From assembly GCA_958298945.1 (NCBI GenBank), contig OY282609.1:29051212-29115211 (forward strand): DNA of 64,000 bases, read 5' to 3'. The DNA comes from Atherix ibis (lineage: Eukaryota; Arthropoda; Insecta; Diptera; Athericidae). The translations under genes were made by a program, and so were the position numbers. The notes beneath the pieces are model-generated. The model was not told the DNA's origin. It did no database searches and worked only from the letters and a program-made list of their open reading frames with translations. Positions 1-12,300 of this stretch are shown in pieces. Position 1 is the first letter of the stretch. Each line of letters opens with the position of its first letter.

Positions 1-114
1 GGACTTTTCCTCAGTTATTCACTGACTGTTGATCAGAACTTTGCTTTAATAAATAGAAACGACAGCCAGTTAGAAGGTAAATAATTATTTAAAAAATACA
101 GAAAATCCTCAACG

Positions 115-593
115 ATGCAGTGGTTGAGCTTAGCCATGGTTCTATTATGCGCTGCCGTTATCTACGCAACGGAACCATGGTACCGACCGGGTTGTCATAA
201 AGTCGGTAATACGCGAAAAATAAGCATTCCGGATTGTGTAGAATTCTCGATAACAACAAATGCCTGCCGTGGATTTTGTGAATCGTATGCAGTACCATCA
301 ATTCCATGGGGCGCAGCGAACGTATTCAAACCACTAAAGCCGGTCACATCGATTGGACAATGTTGTAATATGATGGAATCCGAGGATGTAAGTTCAATCC
401 AATCAAATCCTCATTTTTATTAGGAAGAAAATATTGAATTTTACCTTCTCAAAATAATCTCTTTCGTTTATTTTTGGTAATTTTACTTTGGCAAAATTAG
501 GTACAAAAACGTGTTCTGTGCCTGGATGGAATGCGAACGTTGACTTTTAAATCAGCAAAAAGTTGCAGTTGTTATCACTGCAAAAAGGATTAA
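115..593 (+). CDS. Gpa2: Glycoprotein hormone alpha-2 subunit (thyrostimulin alpha), two exons
   Basis: Exons 115-387 and 501-593 join in phase 0 (donor GAT|GTAAGT, acceptor AATTAG|GTA) to give 121 residues, a normal length for this family. Residues 1-18 are a hydrophobic signal peptide. The mature part has ten cysteines in the cystine-knot hormone order: WYRPGC, PDC, ACRGFC, GQCC, then in exon 2 VLCLDG and the C-terminal SCSCYHC. In insects this subunit pairs with GPB5 and signals through the LGR1 receptor; that is family knowledge. No N-X-S/T glycosylation sequon is visible. No beta-subunit gene lies in the window. The ATG opens the only frame with a signal peptide. The window starts 114 bases upstream, so any 5' untranslated exon is out of sight. 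Confidence 0.9.
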
Positions 594-751
594 TCACTTC
601 CAATCAGAAGCGATAAAAATAGCTGACTATCGATAAGAAATATGCCACCGCCAATTCACGGAATGGAATGTTATTAAGCAGAGCTTCTCTGAACCACGTT
701 ATTTTACACTTGCCTTCTCTTTATATATGCATATATATTTAAATGTAGTGT

Positions 752-757
752 AATAAA
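752..757 (+). terminator. Possible poly(A) signal of Gpa2
   Basis: AATAAA lies 159 bases after the Gpa2 stop codon, just before a TA/CATA microsatellite. It is a plausible end of the transcript, but the motif is common in A+T-rich DNA. Confidence 0.35.
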
Positions 758-867
758 TTAATAAACATATATACATACATACATATATTTATCTATTACA
801 CGTTCTTATAATTTGTTATGCTTGGATAAGAAACTGAGTTATCAGTAAAGACGCTTTCTAAATCAAT

Positions 868-942
868 AGTGTGTGTTCTCTGAGCAGATAGTGCGTGTTC
901 CCTGAGCCGATAGTGCATCTTCCCTGAGCCGATAGTGTGTAC
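868..942. repeat. 22-bp tandem repeat, three copies plus a partial
   Basis: Units at 868-889, 890-911 and 912-933 follow the pattern AGTG(Y)GTGTTCYCTGAGC with small changes, then a partial copy. The block sits just beyond the 3' end of an antisense LINE fragment, so it may be that element's tail repeat. Confidence 0.7.
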
Positions 943-959
943 ACATATTTCCTAAACTA

Positions 960-1560
960 ATACTGTTTTTTTTGAGGGTATGGGAAATTTTCTTAAGACG
1001 CTGTGGGGCTCGTCCATTACAGTGTGTGGGATTTTTACCCACTCAGACATTACATCACGGAGTGATGGGCTACTAACCTTTCTTACATATTAGCCTACAA
1101 ACTAGCCTTGCATCTTAGTATTTTCTTCTTCTCGGAGCTTTTTAATAATGTCCGAGGCGTAGTTAGCTACTGCACATCAATTGGTCTTAGATCCAACCAT
1201 CGTCTTGATAGTGTTCTATGGTACCATTTTCATCCCAAGAAATTGCTCAAGCGTGTCCCTTCCATCATAGTAGAACAGTGTGGGCATTCCTCACCTTCAT
1301 CTATTCTGAGGTGAAATTGCTAGCTCTGAAGCATCCATGACCCGTTCGCACTTGCGTCACATAATGGTCTACCCCTCATGTAACCTATCTTTCTATGCGA
1401 CGATGTTGGGAATAAGTCACCCTTTACTCGATGATTCGCAGTATTGCTGCCATCTTAGCATGATTTCCTTTTATCTCCTCTTTGGCAATGATTTTTTGGG
1501 AACTATCCTAACAATTTTCTAACATTTTTGAAATTATCTCTAACTAGCTTTGTTCAATTT
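960..1560 (-). mobile_element. 3' end of an R1-like LINE (decayed)
   Basis: Read on the minus strand, about 1,320-1,250 encodes a zinc-knuckle-like stretch (IDEGEECPHC). This is followed by broken C-terminal sequence with stop codons and an end near 1,045-1,018 reading TACCCAC... on this strand. The same end sequence occurs in opposite orientation at the right edge of the window (63,971-64,000), where a reverse transcriptase is also visible. No open frame remains. The left boundary is approximate. Confidence 0.6.
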
Positions 1561-2559
1561 TCTAATTTCAAATCGCCTCCGATTTTTGCCTTTTTGCATT
1601 TTTATATTCTCTTGTAGTGTGGTAGAAACTTTTTAATGGAAGCTTTAGTTGACAATAATACGAATGCACTTATTATAAAAATTGATTATCAGAAATCCTG
1701 TATACATATTAATAAGAATAAATATTTATGATAATGTAAATGATACGGAATACAGAAAACCTTGGTACCAAAGACAATATTAAATAAGAAAATGGGTCAG
1801 ACCTAAAACTTTGCTGAGACTATTTGACCAAAAAAGGTTTTTTTGTATACTTCATCATCATAGCTGATAGTCCATAGTAAGACAGATAGAAAAATGAGGA
1901 TTTTTTAAAATTATTTTCACTAGTAAAAAGAAGGATTTTCAATATCAAATATTTGAGTAAGTCTAGAAGGTTCAAAATGGGACAGATAACTTTCAATTGA
2001 AAAATAATTACAGGTTAAGTGGCTTTCTGTTAGCATAGAAAAGAGAATAGACCGCGTGTGATATCACCAAAATTACGGGCCAATTAAATCCAGATGTCTG
2101 GATTTTTTACCTAAGCTGTTCAGGTCGATAATCCCACCATTATTTTGAACTCTACTACTATAGAGTTTTTAATTGAGAGCGTTCCATCTTTAAACTTGAA
2201 TAAAAAGAGTTGTATGTTGTATGTAAGTTATTTTTATTGCATAATGAACCATTTTTGATACCATTATGATTTAAAAATAATATCCTTCAAATGGCCTCCA
2301 CGGCTTCGTTTACAGTAGCTAATCCGAGAGGTTCAATTTTGGATGATACTTTGGCATACATTGGTTTATTGGCATAGACCGATTCAGCAGAATGTGGTAT
2401 CGGTTTATTGGTAGGGACCAGAATTGGGCAAATGTGGCTCCAAGAGCCTCTTGAGGTTCTTCGGTGATTTTGAATTTGTGTATTTAATGGTGTGGCTCTT
2501 TATAATATATGAAAAATGATGAATGCGGCTCTCATTAACCTCATGCGGATCCACCCCTG
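1561..2559. other. No gene recognised
   Basis: A+T-rich sequence with no long frame or recognisable domain. The part from about 2,290 probably belongs to the antisense transposon fossil that is clear from 2,560 on, but I cannot read protein from it. Confidence 0.5.
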
Positions 2560-2735
2560 CCATAGACCATTGATTTAATGAAGCTTCATAGAAAAAGTCT
2601 TAGAGCGTTAAATCGCACGATTTTGGTAGCCAGCTGATATCTGCATGTCTCGAAATAAAGCTACGTAAAATCTTCGCCCCTAACAATGAGTCCCTTGTTT
2701 CAAGAGCTGTGTGGCAAATCGTATAGGACTACGTA
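2560..2735 (-). mobile_element. Fragment of a Tc1/mariner-superfamily transposon (WFQ-DGAT family)
   Basis: The minus strand encodes ICHTALETRDSLL and then SWLPKSCDLTL followed by FFYEA. These correspond to the HTA-ETIDLL and WPPRSCD...FLWGYVKS segments of the better copy at 41,137-41,820. Stop codons and frameshifts interrupt it. It is an isolated fossil with no visible ends. Confidence 0.65.
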
Positions 2736-3119
2736 TTGCAATGTGAATTTAAATAGATAAAGTTTCCAACGAATTATCTAAAGAGTTTTTACTGCCTGCC
2801 AATAGCCTAGTCGTCCGTAGATTTCCTCTTGCCAAATATCATTTTCAACTTCATCTGCAAGCCCGGCTTTAAAAACAGGAGGGAAACTGGGAGGAAGGGT
2901 GGGTTCTGTAAGATAGGCCCTGGTCATAGAACAGCACAGTAGATAAGCGGAGCAACTATAGTTGCTTACTCAATTTTCCGAAAGTCAAAAGGCCTCCAGC
3001 AAGGGAGTTTTTTTTTTCAAAAGTTCAAATTTCGGGAAAGCTGTGCTCTTGGCAGGCTGGACTTGGGGTTTATTCTTTCATCAAATCAATTATAATTGAA
3101 AAGCATAAAATAGAAAACA

Positions 3120-4085
3120 ATGGCAACTAACCCGGCTCCCTATAAATAAAAGATCCGGAGCTGCTGAGCAATTAGCCGATACCCTGTTAAAATATCAAGC
3201 TGACATAACCGCATTACAAGAAATATGGCGGATAGGGACTGGTATTTTCGAGAAGAGCAACTGTAGTATATACTAAAGCTGCTATCTAAAACACCACGCT
3301 TTTCAGTCAGCCGGAAGATAACGGATTTGAGCCGATAAGTGAGAGGCTATGCACTCTACGTGTGGGAGGCAAACCAAATAACATCACCCCCATGCTCTTA
3401 CGATAAAGTCCACCGATTCGGAAAAGGACACCCTTTTCAAAAAGGTAGAACGCGCCCTTGAAGCGTCCCAAGTATGACACAAAAATCATACTTGGTGACT
3501 TTAACAGTAAAATAGGGAGGGAGCCCGTATTCAGGCAATACGGCGCTCGGAAAGAACTGTACGCGAGGCATTCATCAAGATATTGAGCCGGCGGCACACA
3601 GGTAGGAGATTACAGCTTCGAAAGTGTTAAATCATTTTCCTATTTGGGGTCAAAGATCACTGCCAACAACATAGAGGAAGAAATCCGTGCACGACTGCTG
3701 ACAGCCAATAGAGCCTTTTTTAGTCAATCTAAAATATTTCGCTCGAAAATTCTGACCATAAAATCGAACTGCTGTAGAGGACACTTGTGTCGCTAGTCCT
3801 CGTGTGTTATTCGAAAACATGCGTTCGAGACAAGGATCCATTGAAGACTTTTTGGCTTCTACATGAGGATGGACGATTGCGGAGCTTATTTAACAACGAG
3901 ATCCTGTATCGTGAATTAACTTAAGCTCAATAGGCTGGAAACTTATTCCATGGTTTAGGAATATCCTGCACTCAAGTCCCAAAAGACGATGCAGGTCCTG
4001 CCTTCGGTGGAGCGCCGGCGTCAGCCAGGATGTCTAAAACATGCTGGGAGTGTCGAACTGGAGGAGCACTGTGAGAAGCCGGTAT
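3120..4085 (+). mobile_element. RTE-type LINE fossil (endonuclease plus C-terminal end)
   Basis: The start of an apurinic endonuclease is readable: RSGAAEQLADTLL, QADITALQEI, then ISERLCTLRVGG and IILGDFNSKIGRE near 3,490-3,520. These are the N-terminal motifs of RTE-clade LINE endonucleases. Near 4,035-4,070 a frame gives LGVSNWRST, like the C-terminal LGI-NWR segment of the same clade. The reverse transcriptase between them is missing, so the copy is internally deleted as well as frameshifted. A G+C-richer flank from 2,780 to 3,120 may be its 5' part. Confidence 0.7.
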
Positions 4086-4319
4086 ATCTTGAGTTAACTT
4101 TATTTGAAAATAAGCCAAAACTCACTCCAAAAACCTTCATAGTAATTTGTATTTGTATTTTTGCAGAAAACTACAGAAAACGTTTATTATTATACAAAAT
4201 GACTACAAAACATTGTAAACAGTATTCAAAATAAAATGGAATATTATTATAGAAAATACATTTAACAATAATCTTTCTTACTTATTAAATTTGTTTGAAA
4301 ATTTCAAGGCACACAAGTT

Positions 4320-4487
4320 TGGAAATTTCTTAAAAAAAGTAACATTACATTTGCTTTTTGGTTTTTCACCGGAACGATACAAAAGTTCGTTTTTATGGAG
4401 AAACTCAATTGAGAAAAAGGGAAATTTCTTAAAAAGTAACATTACATTTTGCTTTTTGGTTTTTCACCGGAACGATACAAAAGTTCC
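4320..4487. repeat. Direct duplication of the 3' end of the carnitine acetyltransferase gene
   Basis: Bases 4,321-4,389 and 4,420-4,487 are almost identical, starting GGAAATTTCTTAAAAA and ending GATACAAAAGTTC, offset by about 99 bases. The second copy holds the stop codon and last codons of the acetyltransferase (ending PKSKM). The first lies downstream of the stop on the gene's strand and has lost one A in that stretch, so it is not read in frame. Confidence 0.9.
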
Positions 4488-6698
4488 GACATGGATTGTA
4501 GTGACTCTTGTAATGATCGGCTAAATTTATTAGTATCGGTAATACTATTACTCCTCCACGATGATATGGCAAACAACATATCGTTAGCTCGGGGATTATA
4601 GCAACAGCCATAACCATCTTTTACCAGTGGTCCATAACACATAAATGCTTGGTACTTGGATGCGACTTGACTTGTCGATAGACGGTAATAGGAACTCTTA
4701 ACGAATCCGGGAGTTTTGTAAAGCTCCGGAATCGGTATATTATTTTCTATTGCCATTAGTTTCAAGCCGAGTAGATGACGGTCCACACCTTTTCCTTGTA
4801 GAGCCATAAGAGTATAATCACGATGAGCATTTACAGCCTTTCTCAGCAGATCTATCCGCTCCACGTCTGGTGTATTTTGAATCATGGATTTGGAAAACGC
4901 GATCGATTCATTCGAACATGATCGTATCGTTTCTGTTCGGCCATTCACATACATACGCAAATGAGCTGATTCATAATGTGCGGCAGGATTATGATGTAAC
5001 CTAAAAAAAATTTTTTTTAAATTATTAGTTATTAAAAAAATATGTTGTATATATTAAATACAGATCCAATTACTTGTAGAAAGCATACTGCATTGCCATT
5101 TGAATGTAACTGTCTGGACTTAGTTTTTGAGTTTTTATAAACTCCCGTCCGTAGTGCTTAAAGTGCAAAACTTCCATGTGAAGATCCTTTACCAAGTTGT
5201 TAACATTTTTCCTAGCATTTTCTATAAATCCACGCACTTTTTCCGAAACATTAAACTTTAATTGTTCAGCAATAAATCCAGCATCTGTAGATACTTCAGT
5301 TTTTGGCAGAAGCTTCGCCGTGTCCAAACTAAGGAAATGAGCTTAGTAATAATAATGAAAGTAAAAAAAATATATTCCTAACTATGATTTGATGATAAAA
5401 TCGGTCATTATAGCTATTGGCTGACCCTCAGCTGGTGAATGTTCGTAACAAAAACCGTTAATACCATTTCGATTAACAACAATCTGGAAAAATTTATGGT
5501 AACTTTTACAGAAAATATTCATTTTAAAATCAATTAATTCCATACTGACTTGAATAGTTTTGTCGAACCATCTGTTGCCAGCGTTCTGATTAGAACCACC
5601 ACCATGGATTAACTGTTCGCTCACAACAGTCATATCATTATGTTCATGCTGTATAGGAACTTCCTGGTCTAAACAGACAACAAAAAGAGATTTTTGGATT
5701 TCGGCCAAAGACTGCCTGTTTAGTGTATCTTTTGTGAGTTCTTCGTAGGCGAGACCCCATGAATCACGATTGTCCGAAGTCAGAATGCCAATTGAGTCTT
5801 CGGTCCTTTCAATTTTAGCCTCATGAATTCCAGCAAGTTGTTTGTAGATTAGTTCAGGGGGCAAAATAGATCCATCGGACGCGTAAACGGGGAGTCTATA
5901 AAACTGAATTGAAATTTTTTTTTAATATCAACAGTATTAGCGGAAATGCATGTGACTTACATGGTTTTTATGTATGACGACGATGTGTTGTGATCGTGGA
6001 TGGTATTCGAGAGTGTCCTCCTTTATACCTGGTATACGGCATGTACCGAAAACTTTTTCATATTGCGACATGTCCAATTCGTTTTTGCCCATTTTCTCTA
6101 CAGGAATTTTCTTTTGATCAATCAGCTCTTTGTACTTTAAGGCGGAAAATATCACATAGGAAGTGTAGTGTAGGAATTCTTCATTGGTGCTGAATTTTTG
6201 TGTGGGAAAAGCCATACCCGGGCTAGAGAACACACAAACAGGATCACGGTAACTTAAGTATGCTGTGCGGAGCCATCGACTTGCCAGCCAATTTTCTTCT
6301 TTGTGTGCTCGTACCTCTAGTAATGATTGCAATTTTTGACCAACACCTGAGAGGAAATCTTTAGCAGTATTTTTCGTCTCTATCAGCTCATCGTTGGACA
6401 AATGCACTTCGGTTGTTCGAAGAAATTTTTCAATAGTCTCACTTAATGGTGGTACCGGAAAATGGGGTAAATTTTGGGGATTTGTTTTTGTTGGCTGCCT
6501 TATCTTCAATTGACTACCGGTTCCTTCGATTGCAGACGAACATAATTTCACATTTTTTAAAGCTAGCTTATTTAGTCCAGCACACTATACAATATAGAAA
6601 TTATTCATTTTATCGTTAGTTACAATATATTTTTCCTATACAACCAATAATTAATATTTTACCAAATTTAATGTTAACCGACGTGAAAAATTATTCAT
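4442..6698 (-). CDS. Crat: Carnitine O-acetyltransferase, six coding exons
   Basis: Transfers acetyl and short acyl groups between CoA and carnitine in mitochondria and peroxisomes. Exons on the minus strand: 6698-6663, 6584-5961, 5903-5550, 5483-5383, 5328-5074, 5000-4442. Phases agree and give 642 residues, close to the roughly 626 of the human enzyme. Residues 1-30 are basic and amphipathic (MNNFSRRLTLNL...), a likely mitochondrial presequence. Family landmarks: HFPVPPL, ENWLASRWL, LHGGGSNQNAGNRWFDKT, the catalytic histidine at about 353 in YEHSPAEGQP, LSTSQ and DGYGCCYNP. The last three residues, SKM, fit a peroxisomal PTS1, so dual targeting is likely. The tiny first exon is the least certain part (donor TTG|GTAAAA). 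The 66-base intron 5549-5484 is in frame and has no stop. Confidence 0.92.
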
Positions 6699-7830
6699 AT
6701 CTAGCTCAGTGAGAAGCTGGTGGCAAACAAATTCGTCTCTGAAATTAAATATTTCCCATCATTTATTATTATCAACAACAAAAAATGAAAATTAATAGAA
6801 TTTTTGTAATTTGTATACTTGAAAAATCCTAACATAATAAGAGAGCCAGGATATAATACAAAATTAAATCCTAATCAATAAAATTATAATTTAAATAATA
6901 CACAAAACAATAGTTCGTGGCAAATTTTTTACGAGTTTTAGCTTACAGCTTAACTGTGCACGTCGATAACTCCGACTAAAAGTAAAATACTTTCACTTTT
7001 TGGATATGTGACGTGGGGCACCCAATAACTATTCTGCTACGAACGGCCATAAGATAAGATAACTCAACGAACTGGTTTTTTCAGAAGTTTGAACTTTTTC
7101 TAATGTCAACCCACAACCTTGCACTAAACCATCGAGATTACTTCCTAAGTGACCAGAATGCTAATCAGATGGGGGGAGTAGATTCCCTTCTTTGTTAATT
7201 TTCAGGTCAAATTCCGAAAACATATTTTCTATCTTTATAATTTGTTTACAATGTTTCTCAAACAAAAACAAAAATTACCGATAATACTACAATATATATT
7301 TTTCAATTAAAAAAAATAAGCAAATAAATTTAACTTTTCCAATAAAAAATCATTTTCAAACAGTTTTAATTTTCACAATTCTGCAATATATTAAAAGAGC
7401 CCAACCAAATATGATCGCATTATATACATAGAATTTTATTAAAATAATTATTTTAATAAAATATTTGAATTAGAATTCACATTTTTAAGGAAATAGTGAA
7501 AACAATAATGAACTCGATATAAAAATGTGGGGGAGTTATCACCTGTTGATCTATAAAAACATATGATTAAGAATGTTTGAGAGTTTGTGGTGTTTTCGAA
7601 CAATTTACTGTACGCTATTTCATAAAATGAGCTGCCACATACGGTCATAAGCCATATACGTGTAATAAGTTAACCTTAATTTTTGGTGCCGGCTTTCAAG
7701 TGAATTGTCATTGGTATTGAATGGAATCTCATAAAACTCAAAAGCTTCATTAGGAAAAACGATTTAGAATATTATTAATTTGTTCAAACTATATAATTAT
7801 AATTTGCGTAAATCCGTAGCCAAATTAAAA
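6699..7830. other. Intergenic region between divergent genes
   Basis: About 1.1 kb separates the start codons of carnitine acetyltransferase (leftward) and the peroxiredoxin (rightward), so it must hold both promoters. It is A+T-rich with no readable protein. I cannot point to a definite core promoter motif. Confidence 0.5.
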
Positions 7831-8735
7831 ATGTCTGGCAAGACACTTAATCTTGGAGATCAATTTATCAATTTTCAAGCGGAGACAACTGTTGGTTCAA
7901 TAGAATTTTTTGAATGGCAAGGAAACTCGTAAGAAATTCCCATAAATTCTATTTTATCGTGAATAATCAATTTTTAATGGTACATTTTTAGATGGGCTAT
8001 TTTGTTCTCTCATCCAAACGACTATACACCAGTTTGCACAACTGAATTAGCCAGACTTGCTCACCTTATTCCAGAATTTGAAAAACGTAATTGCAAAGTA
8101 ATTGCTTTGTCGTGTGATAATGTCGATTCTCATCTCGGTTGGATAGAAGATGTCAAAAGTTATGGAAGTGCGTTGGTAGTTAACGCAACGATAATATGCG
8201 GAATAATTTACTCGAAATTCTTTTAGATTTAAGCGAATTTCAATATCCAATTATTGCGGATCACACACGTGAATTGGCTGTTAACTTAAATATGTTGGAC
8301 AAAGATGAACTAAACTCAAAGGGAATGCCACTAACATGTCGTGCTGTGTTTGTAATTGATCCGAACAAAAAATTGAGACTAAAGATTTTGTATCCGGCAA
8401 CAACTGGTCGCAATTTCGAGTATACGATAGTCTGAATGTTATCTGAACTATTTATTTGAATTATTTTCATTTTGTAGTGAAATTCTAAGAGTATTGGATT
8501 CACTTCAGTTGACCGATAAATCTAAAGTGGCTACTCCAGCTGATTGGAAAGTATTTCTTTTCAAGCCATAGTCATCTAAAATTCTATAATGAAATTTAAT
8601 TTTTAGCAAGGTGAAAAATGCATGATTATTCCGACGCTTAAAGATTCTGAAGCTGAAGAATTATTCCCAAAAGGGTTTGAACAATACGAATTACCTTCTG
8701 GCAAAGGTTATATTCGAACGACTCCGCAACCGTAA
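7831..8735 (+). CDS. Prx6: 1-Cys peroxiredoxin (Prdx6 type), five exons
   Basis: Reduces hydrogen peroxide and lipid peroxides. Exons 7831-7928, 7992-8167, 8227-8419, 8478-8550 and 8607-8735 join in consistent phases to 222 residues, matching the family's roughly 224. The peroxidatic cysteine is Cys48 in HPNDYTPVCTTEL. Other family blocks are YPIIADHTREL, KGMPLTCRAVFVID, ILYPATTGRNFDEILR, VATPADWK and the C-terminal LPSGKGYIRTTPQP. Introns are 57-63 bases. At the sites of mammalian Prdx6 phospholipase activity, GDSWG reads GNSWA and the preceding histidine is Phe27, so that side activity is probably absent. The second donor (GGAA|GTGCGT) was chosen because it alone restores the conserved KSYG-LSEF junction. 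The symbol names the family; the exact paralogue is unknown. Confidence 0.92.
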
Positions 8736-9309
8736 TATTACGAAATCAATGAATTTTCTAAGGTATTAATTAATTACAGAAAAGTTTATATAAATACAAC
8801 ATAAAAAATACGAAAAAAAAAGAATTTTATTTAAACTTGCCAGTAGTTGACTGGAATTTTCCCTCTCTTAATTTTCTTACACAACACTCGGAGAAAAATT
8901 TGACTTCACAATTTGAACTGTACGAATTTTCTCAACTGTTATAGCTGTCAGAACTGCAAATGACAGTTCACCATTTTACTTGTTAACCTTCACTTTCACC
9001 GATGTCAACAATCAATTGGTTCGTGGCTTATTAATAGGTGCCCCCCATCACATTGTTCATCAAATTGTTTTTTATCAAAAAAAGTTTTTTTTTATTGGTT
9101 TCGGTTTACAGTTATAAAAATTTCAGGTGGTTTTGCTCAGTAGTCGGTTGTTGTTGCTAGTAAATTTGCTTTGATAGTTTTAGTTCGAGTGCAAAGTCCA
9201 TCGTATTAGAAGAAAAATCGGTGTCAACGAAATTATCAATAAAAAGTTTTTAAAATATAAGGAAATTATATCATAATTTAGTGTAGCCGAATTGAAGAGT
9301 AATTAAATA

Positions 9310-12300
9310 ATGTCGGAACATACAAGCCCTATAAAATATTTCCTGTCTGGAGGTTTTGGAGGAGTATGCACTGTTCTAGCGGGCCATCCATTAGATACAA
9401 TAAAGGTTATTTGAGATTTGTTTTCTATTTCCAATTTTATTAAATAAACCACAAGTGAAATAAGAGCATTAAGGAAATGTAATTGCTTTAAAAGTGACAT
9501 AATAATTGGCACGCATAAAAAACAGGAAGAAACGTTTGAATAGATTAGCGGATTTTTAACAAATTGACTAGCGAAGTGTAAAGGTTATTGCTCCTCTTAC
9601 GTCAGAGTTCAAGAATTCATTTGAATGCAATTTGATTTTGGAACAAGAATAATTTATAATTCAAATTTGCTCTTATTAATAATAATTAAAAATTATAAAG
9701 AAAACATAAATTTAACCATCGAAATGTTAGAAAATATGAGGCGACTATTTTATCATATGTTACGGTTTAAAATATGATTTTTTTTACGTTTTTTTGCATA
9801 TATATTATTGTGTTTCTCTTTCTTTTTTTTAAAATAAAAAATTAACTATTTTGATTATTGTTAATTTTATAATTTCAGGTACGTTTACAAACTATGCCGT
9901 TGCCAGCAGCTGGTGTTGAACCTTTGTACAGAGGTACATTCGATTGTGCTGCAAAAACAGTCAAAAATGAAGGTTTCCGTGGCTTGTATAAGGGTATGTC
10001 AGCACCTCTAACTGGTGTAGCCCCGATTTTTGCAATTAGCTTTTTCGGTTTTGGATTGGGCAAGAAACTTCAGCAAACCCATGCTAATGAGAAACTCTCG
10101 TATAAACAATTATTTATGGCTGGAGCATTTTCCGGCGTATTTACAACAAGCATAATGGCTCCTGGAGAGCGTATTAAGTGCCTTCTACAAATTCAACATA
10201 ATAGTGAACATAAAAAATATAATGGTATGGTTGATTGTGCGAAAAAATTGTATAAGGAAGGTGGGATGCGAAGCATATACAAAGGAACTCTTGCCACACT
10301 ATTACGGGGTAAGTCGAAAAGTTTCTTAATTTTTGTTGTAAGAATGTGATGCATGCAGTAGTCGAGTAGAAAATAATATTATTTTTAAGTGTAAAAAAAC
10401 ATTTTATTTATATCTAAACAACAAGCTTCAGTCTAAATTGAATAATATTTTCTTAACATAATATATTGCATAATATAACCAACTCTTGATCAGAAATGCA
10501 TTGACCCAATAGAGTTGCTATCATATATATGGGCTTAATCCTTTCTAACTGATAATATTATATAAATTTGCTTAGATACGATTAAAGTATTCATGTTGAT
10601 CCATATAAGGTGGATAATTATCGTAACGACCATTGTAGTCGGGTATGTTGTTATTTTCACTTAAAAATTGTATTGTATTTTGTTCACGTTGAAATTTTCG
10701 CTTTTTCTCAGTTTCTTTTGGTTCATCTAGTGGTTGATATTTTGCTCGATGTTTTCTTTCCCTTATGTAATGTTTATTTTTCAATTCATTTGAGAACGTT
10801 TGATTATATTTATTTTGTAGACGCTGTTTATGCAGAATTTTCCGTATAGAACATCTTAAAATTTTTCGGATTACATAATAGATGCTTTGATTTCTTGAAT
10901 TTGCACATTTCGGTTCAACGCTATTATCGTACTTGTAGTGATCGATTATACGACAGGATATTTTTTTACCAGAGTGAAAATCATGTGCGCATTTTCGTAT
11001 TTTTCTGGTACGAATTTTATTAGTTAGATCAGACTTCCAAGTTCCTGCCATATCACATGAACAATTCCAAGGATTGTCATTTAATTGAACTAATTTCAAT
11101 GATAAATTATCGAAAAAATTCGAAGGAAGAAATTGCAATCGATTGTTGTGTAGATAAACTTCTTTTAACATTGGTTTATTATCAAAGAGTCCTCGTGCTA
11201 TATATGAAATTTTGTTGTGCGACAAATCAACAATTTCTAGACTACTACATCCTACAAAAGCGTCCATTGAAATTTTATTAAGAGCACATCGACTTAAGTT
11301 GAGCTGTTTGAGACGGTTCATGCCAAAAAATGTATCAAAATCAATTTTGCTTATATTCCCTTGAACTTTTAAAATTTCAATTGATTTTAAGCCTTTAAAT
11401 ACTCCTTCATCTAATAGATTTGCTGAAGCATTTACGATTGTCAAATGTTTCAACATCACCAAAGAATCGAATGAATATTTAACAAGTTCAAGTGATACAA
11501 TTTTTGAGCCTAAACTCATGCTTATTGTGTAGTTCATGACGCCAAATGTAGCAGGAAAAATACGCTGTATTGGATTATCTCGAAAGTCGACATACTGAAG
11601 ATTTGGAAATGGCGGAAAAGTTAGTTCCGACAATTTTGACATATTATTGTGACTCAAATTCAAGACCCTCAGATCTAATAATCCGGCTAGAGCACGATAA
11701 TTCAAGTCGAGAATATGATTATAAGCTAATGATAAGGTCTTGATGTGTAGTGCTCCATAGAATGCGAACGGCGGAATTATTTTAATCTCATTTCGTTCTA
11801 ATGATAAATGCTGTAAATTATCAAGCCCGTTAAACATTTCCCAATGCAATTCGTCCAATTTGCAGTTGTGTATACGGAGAACGGCCAAGTTGTGCCAGCC
11901 GTAGAATGATAGCATTCTTGATCTTTGCATTTCGATTAAATATACTTCGTAGGGTAGAATTTCGTCGTCTTGCGATAGTCCTGTTGAAATATTGACTTTT
12001 TCTATGATGTCCTTTTCACTGTCAGGAACATAATCGAAACTTTCACTGGGATGGGTAGGATTTTTGGGTCGTTTCAGTAATTCGCTTCCAATCAAATTGA
12101 TTGATTCAAAATTCACATAGTGTAGAAATGGCATAGATTCGTCTATAACCAAATGGAAACTTCTGTCGTCTGGTCCACGAATTTCAAGCGTGATCAATTC
12201 GGGCAATGAACTGAAATCTCTTGTCGTCAGAGTGATGTTGATTCCTCTTCCGCTATGAAGAATCACGAGCGCTTGAACATCGTGAGGTATCGCTGTGAGT

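Noticed and set aside
1108..1522. Plus-strand frames of 68 and 61 codons
   Set aside because: They lie opposite the antisense LINE end and show no domain; the LINE reading explains the region better.
11057..11281. Plus-strand frame inside the LRR gene
   Set aside because: Shadow of the long minus-strand LRR exon, with no domain of its own.
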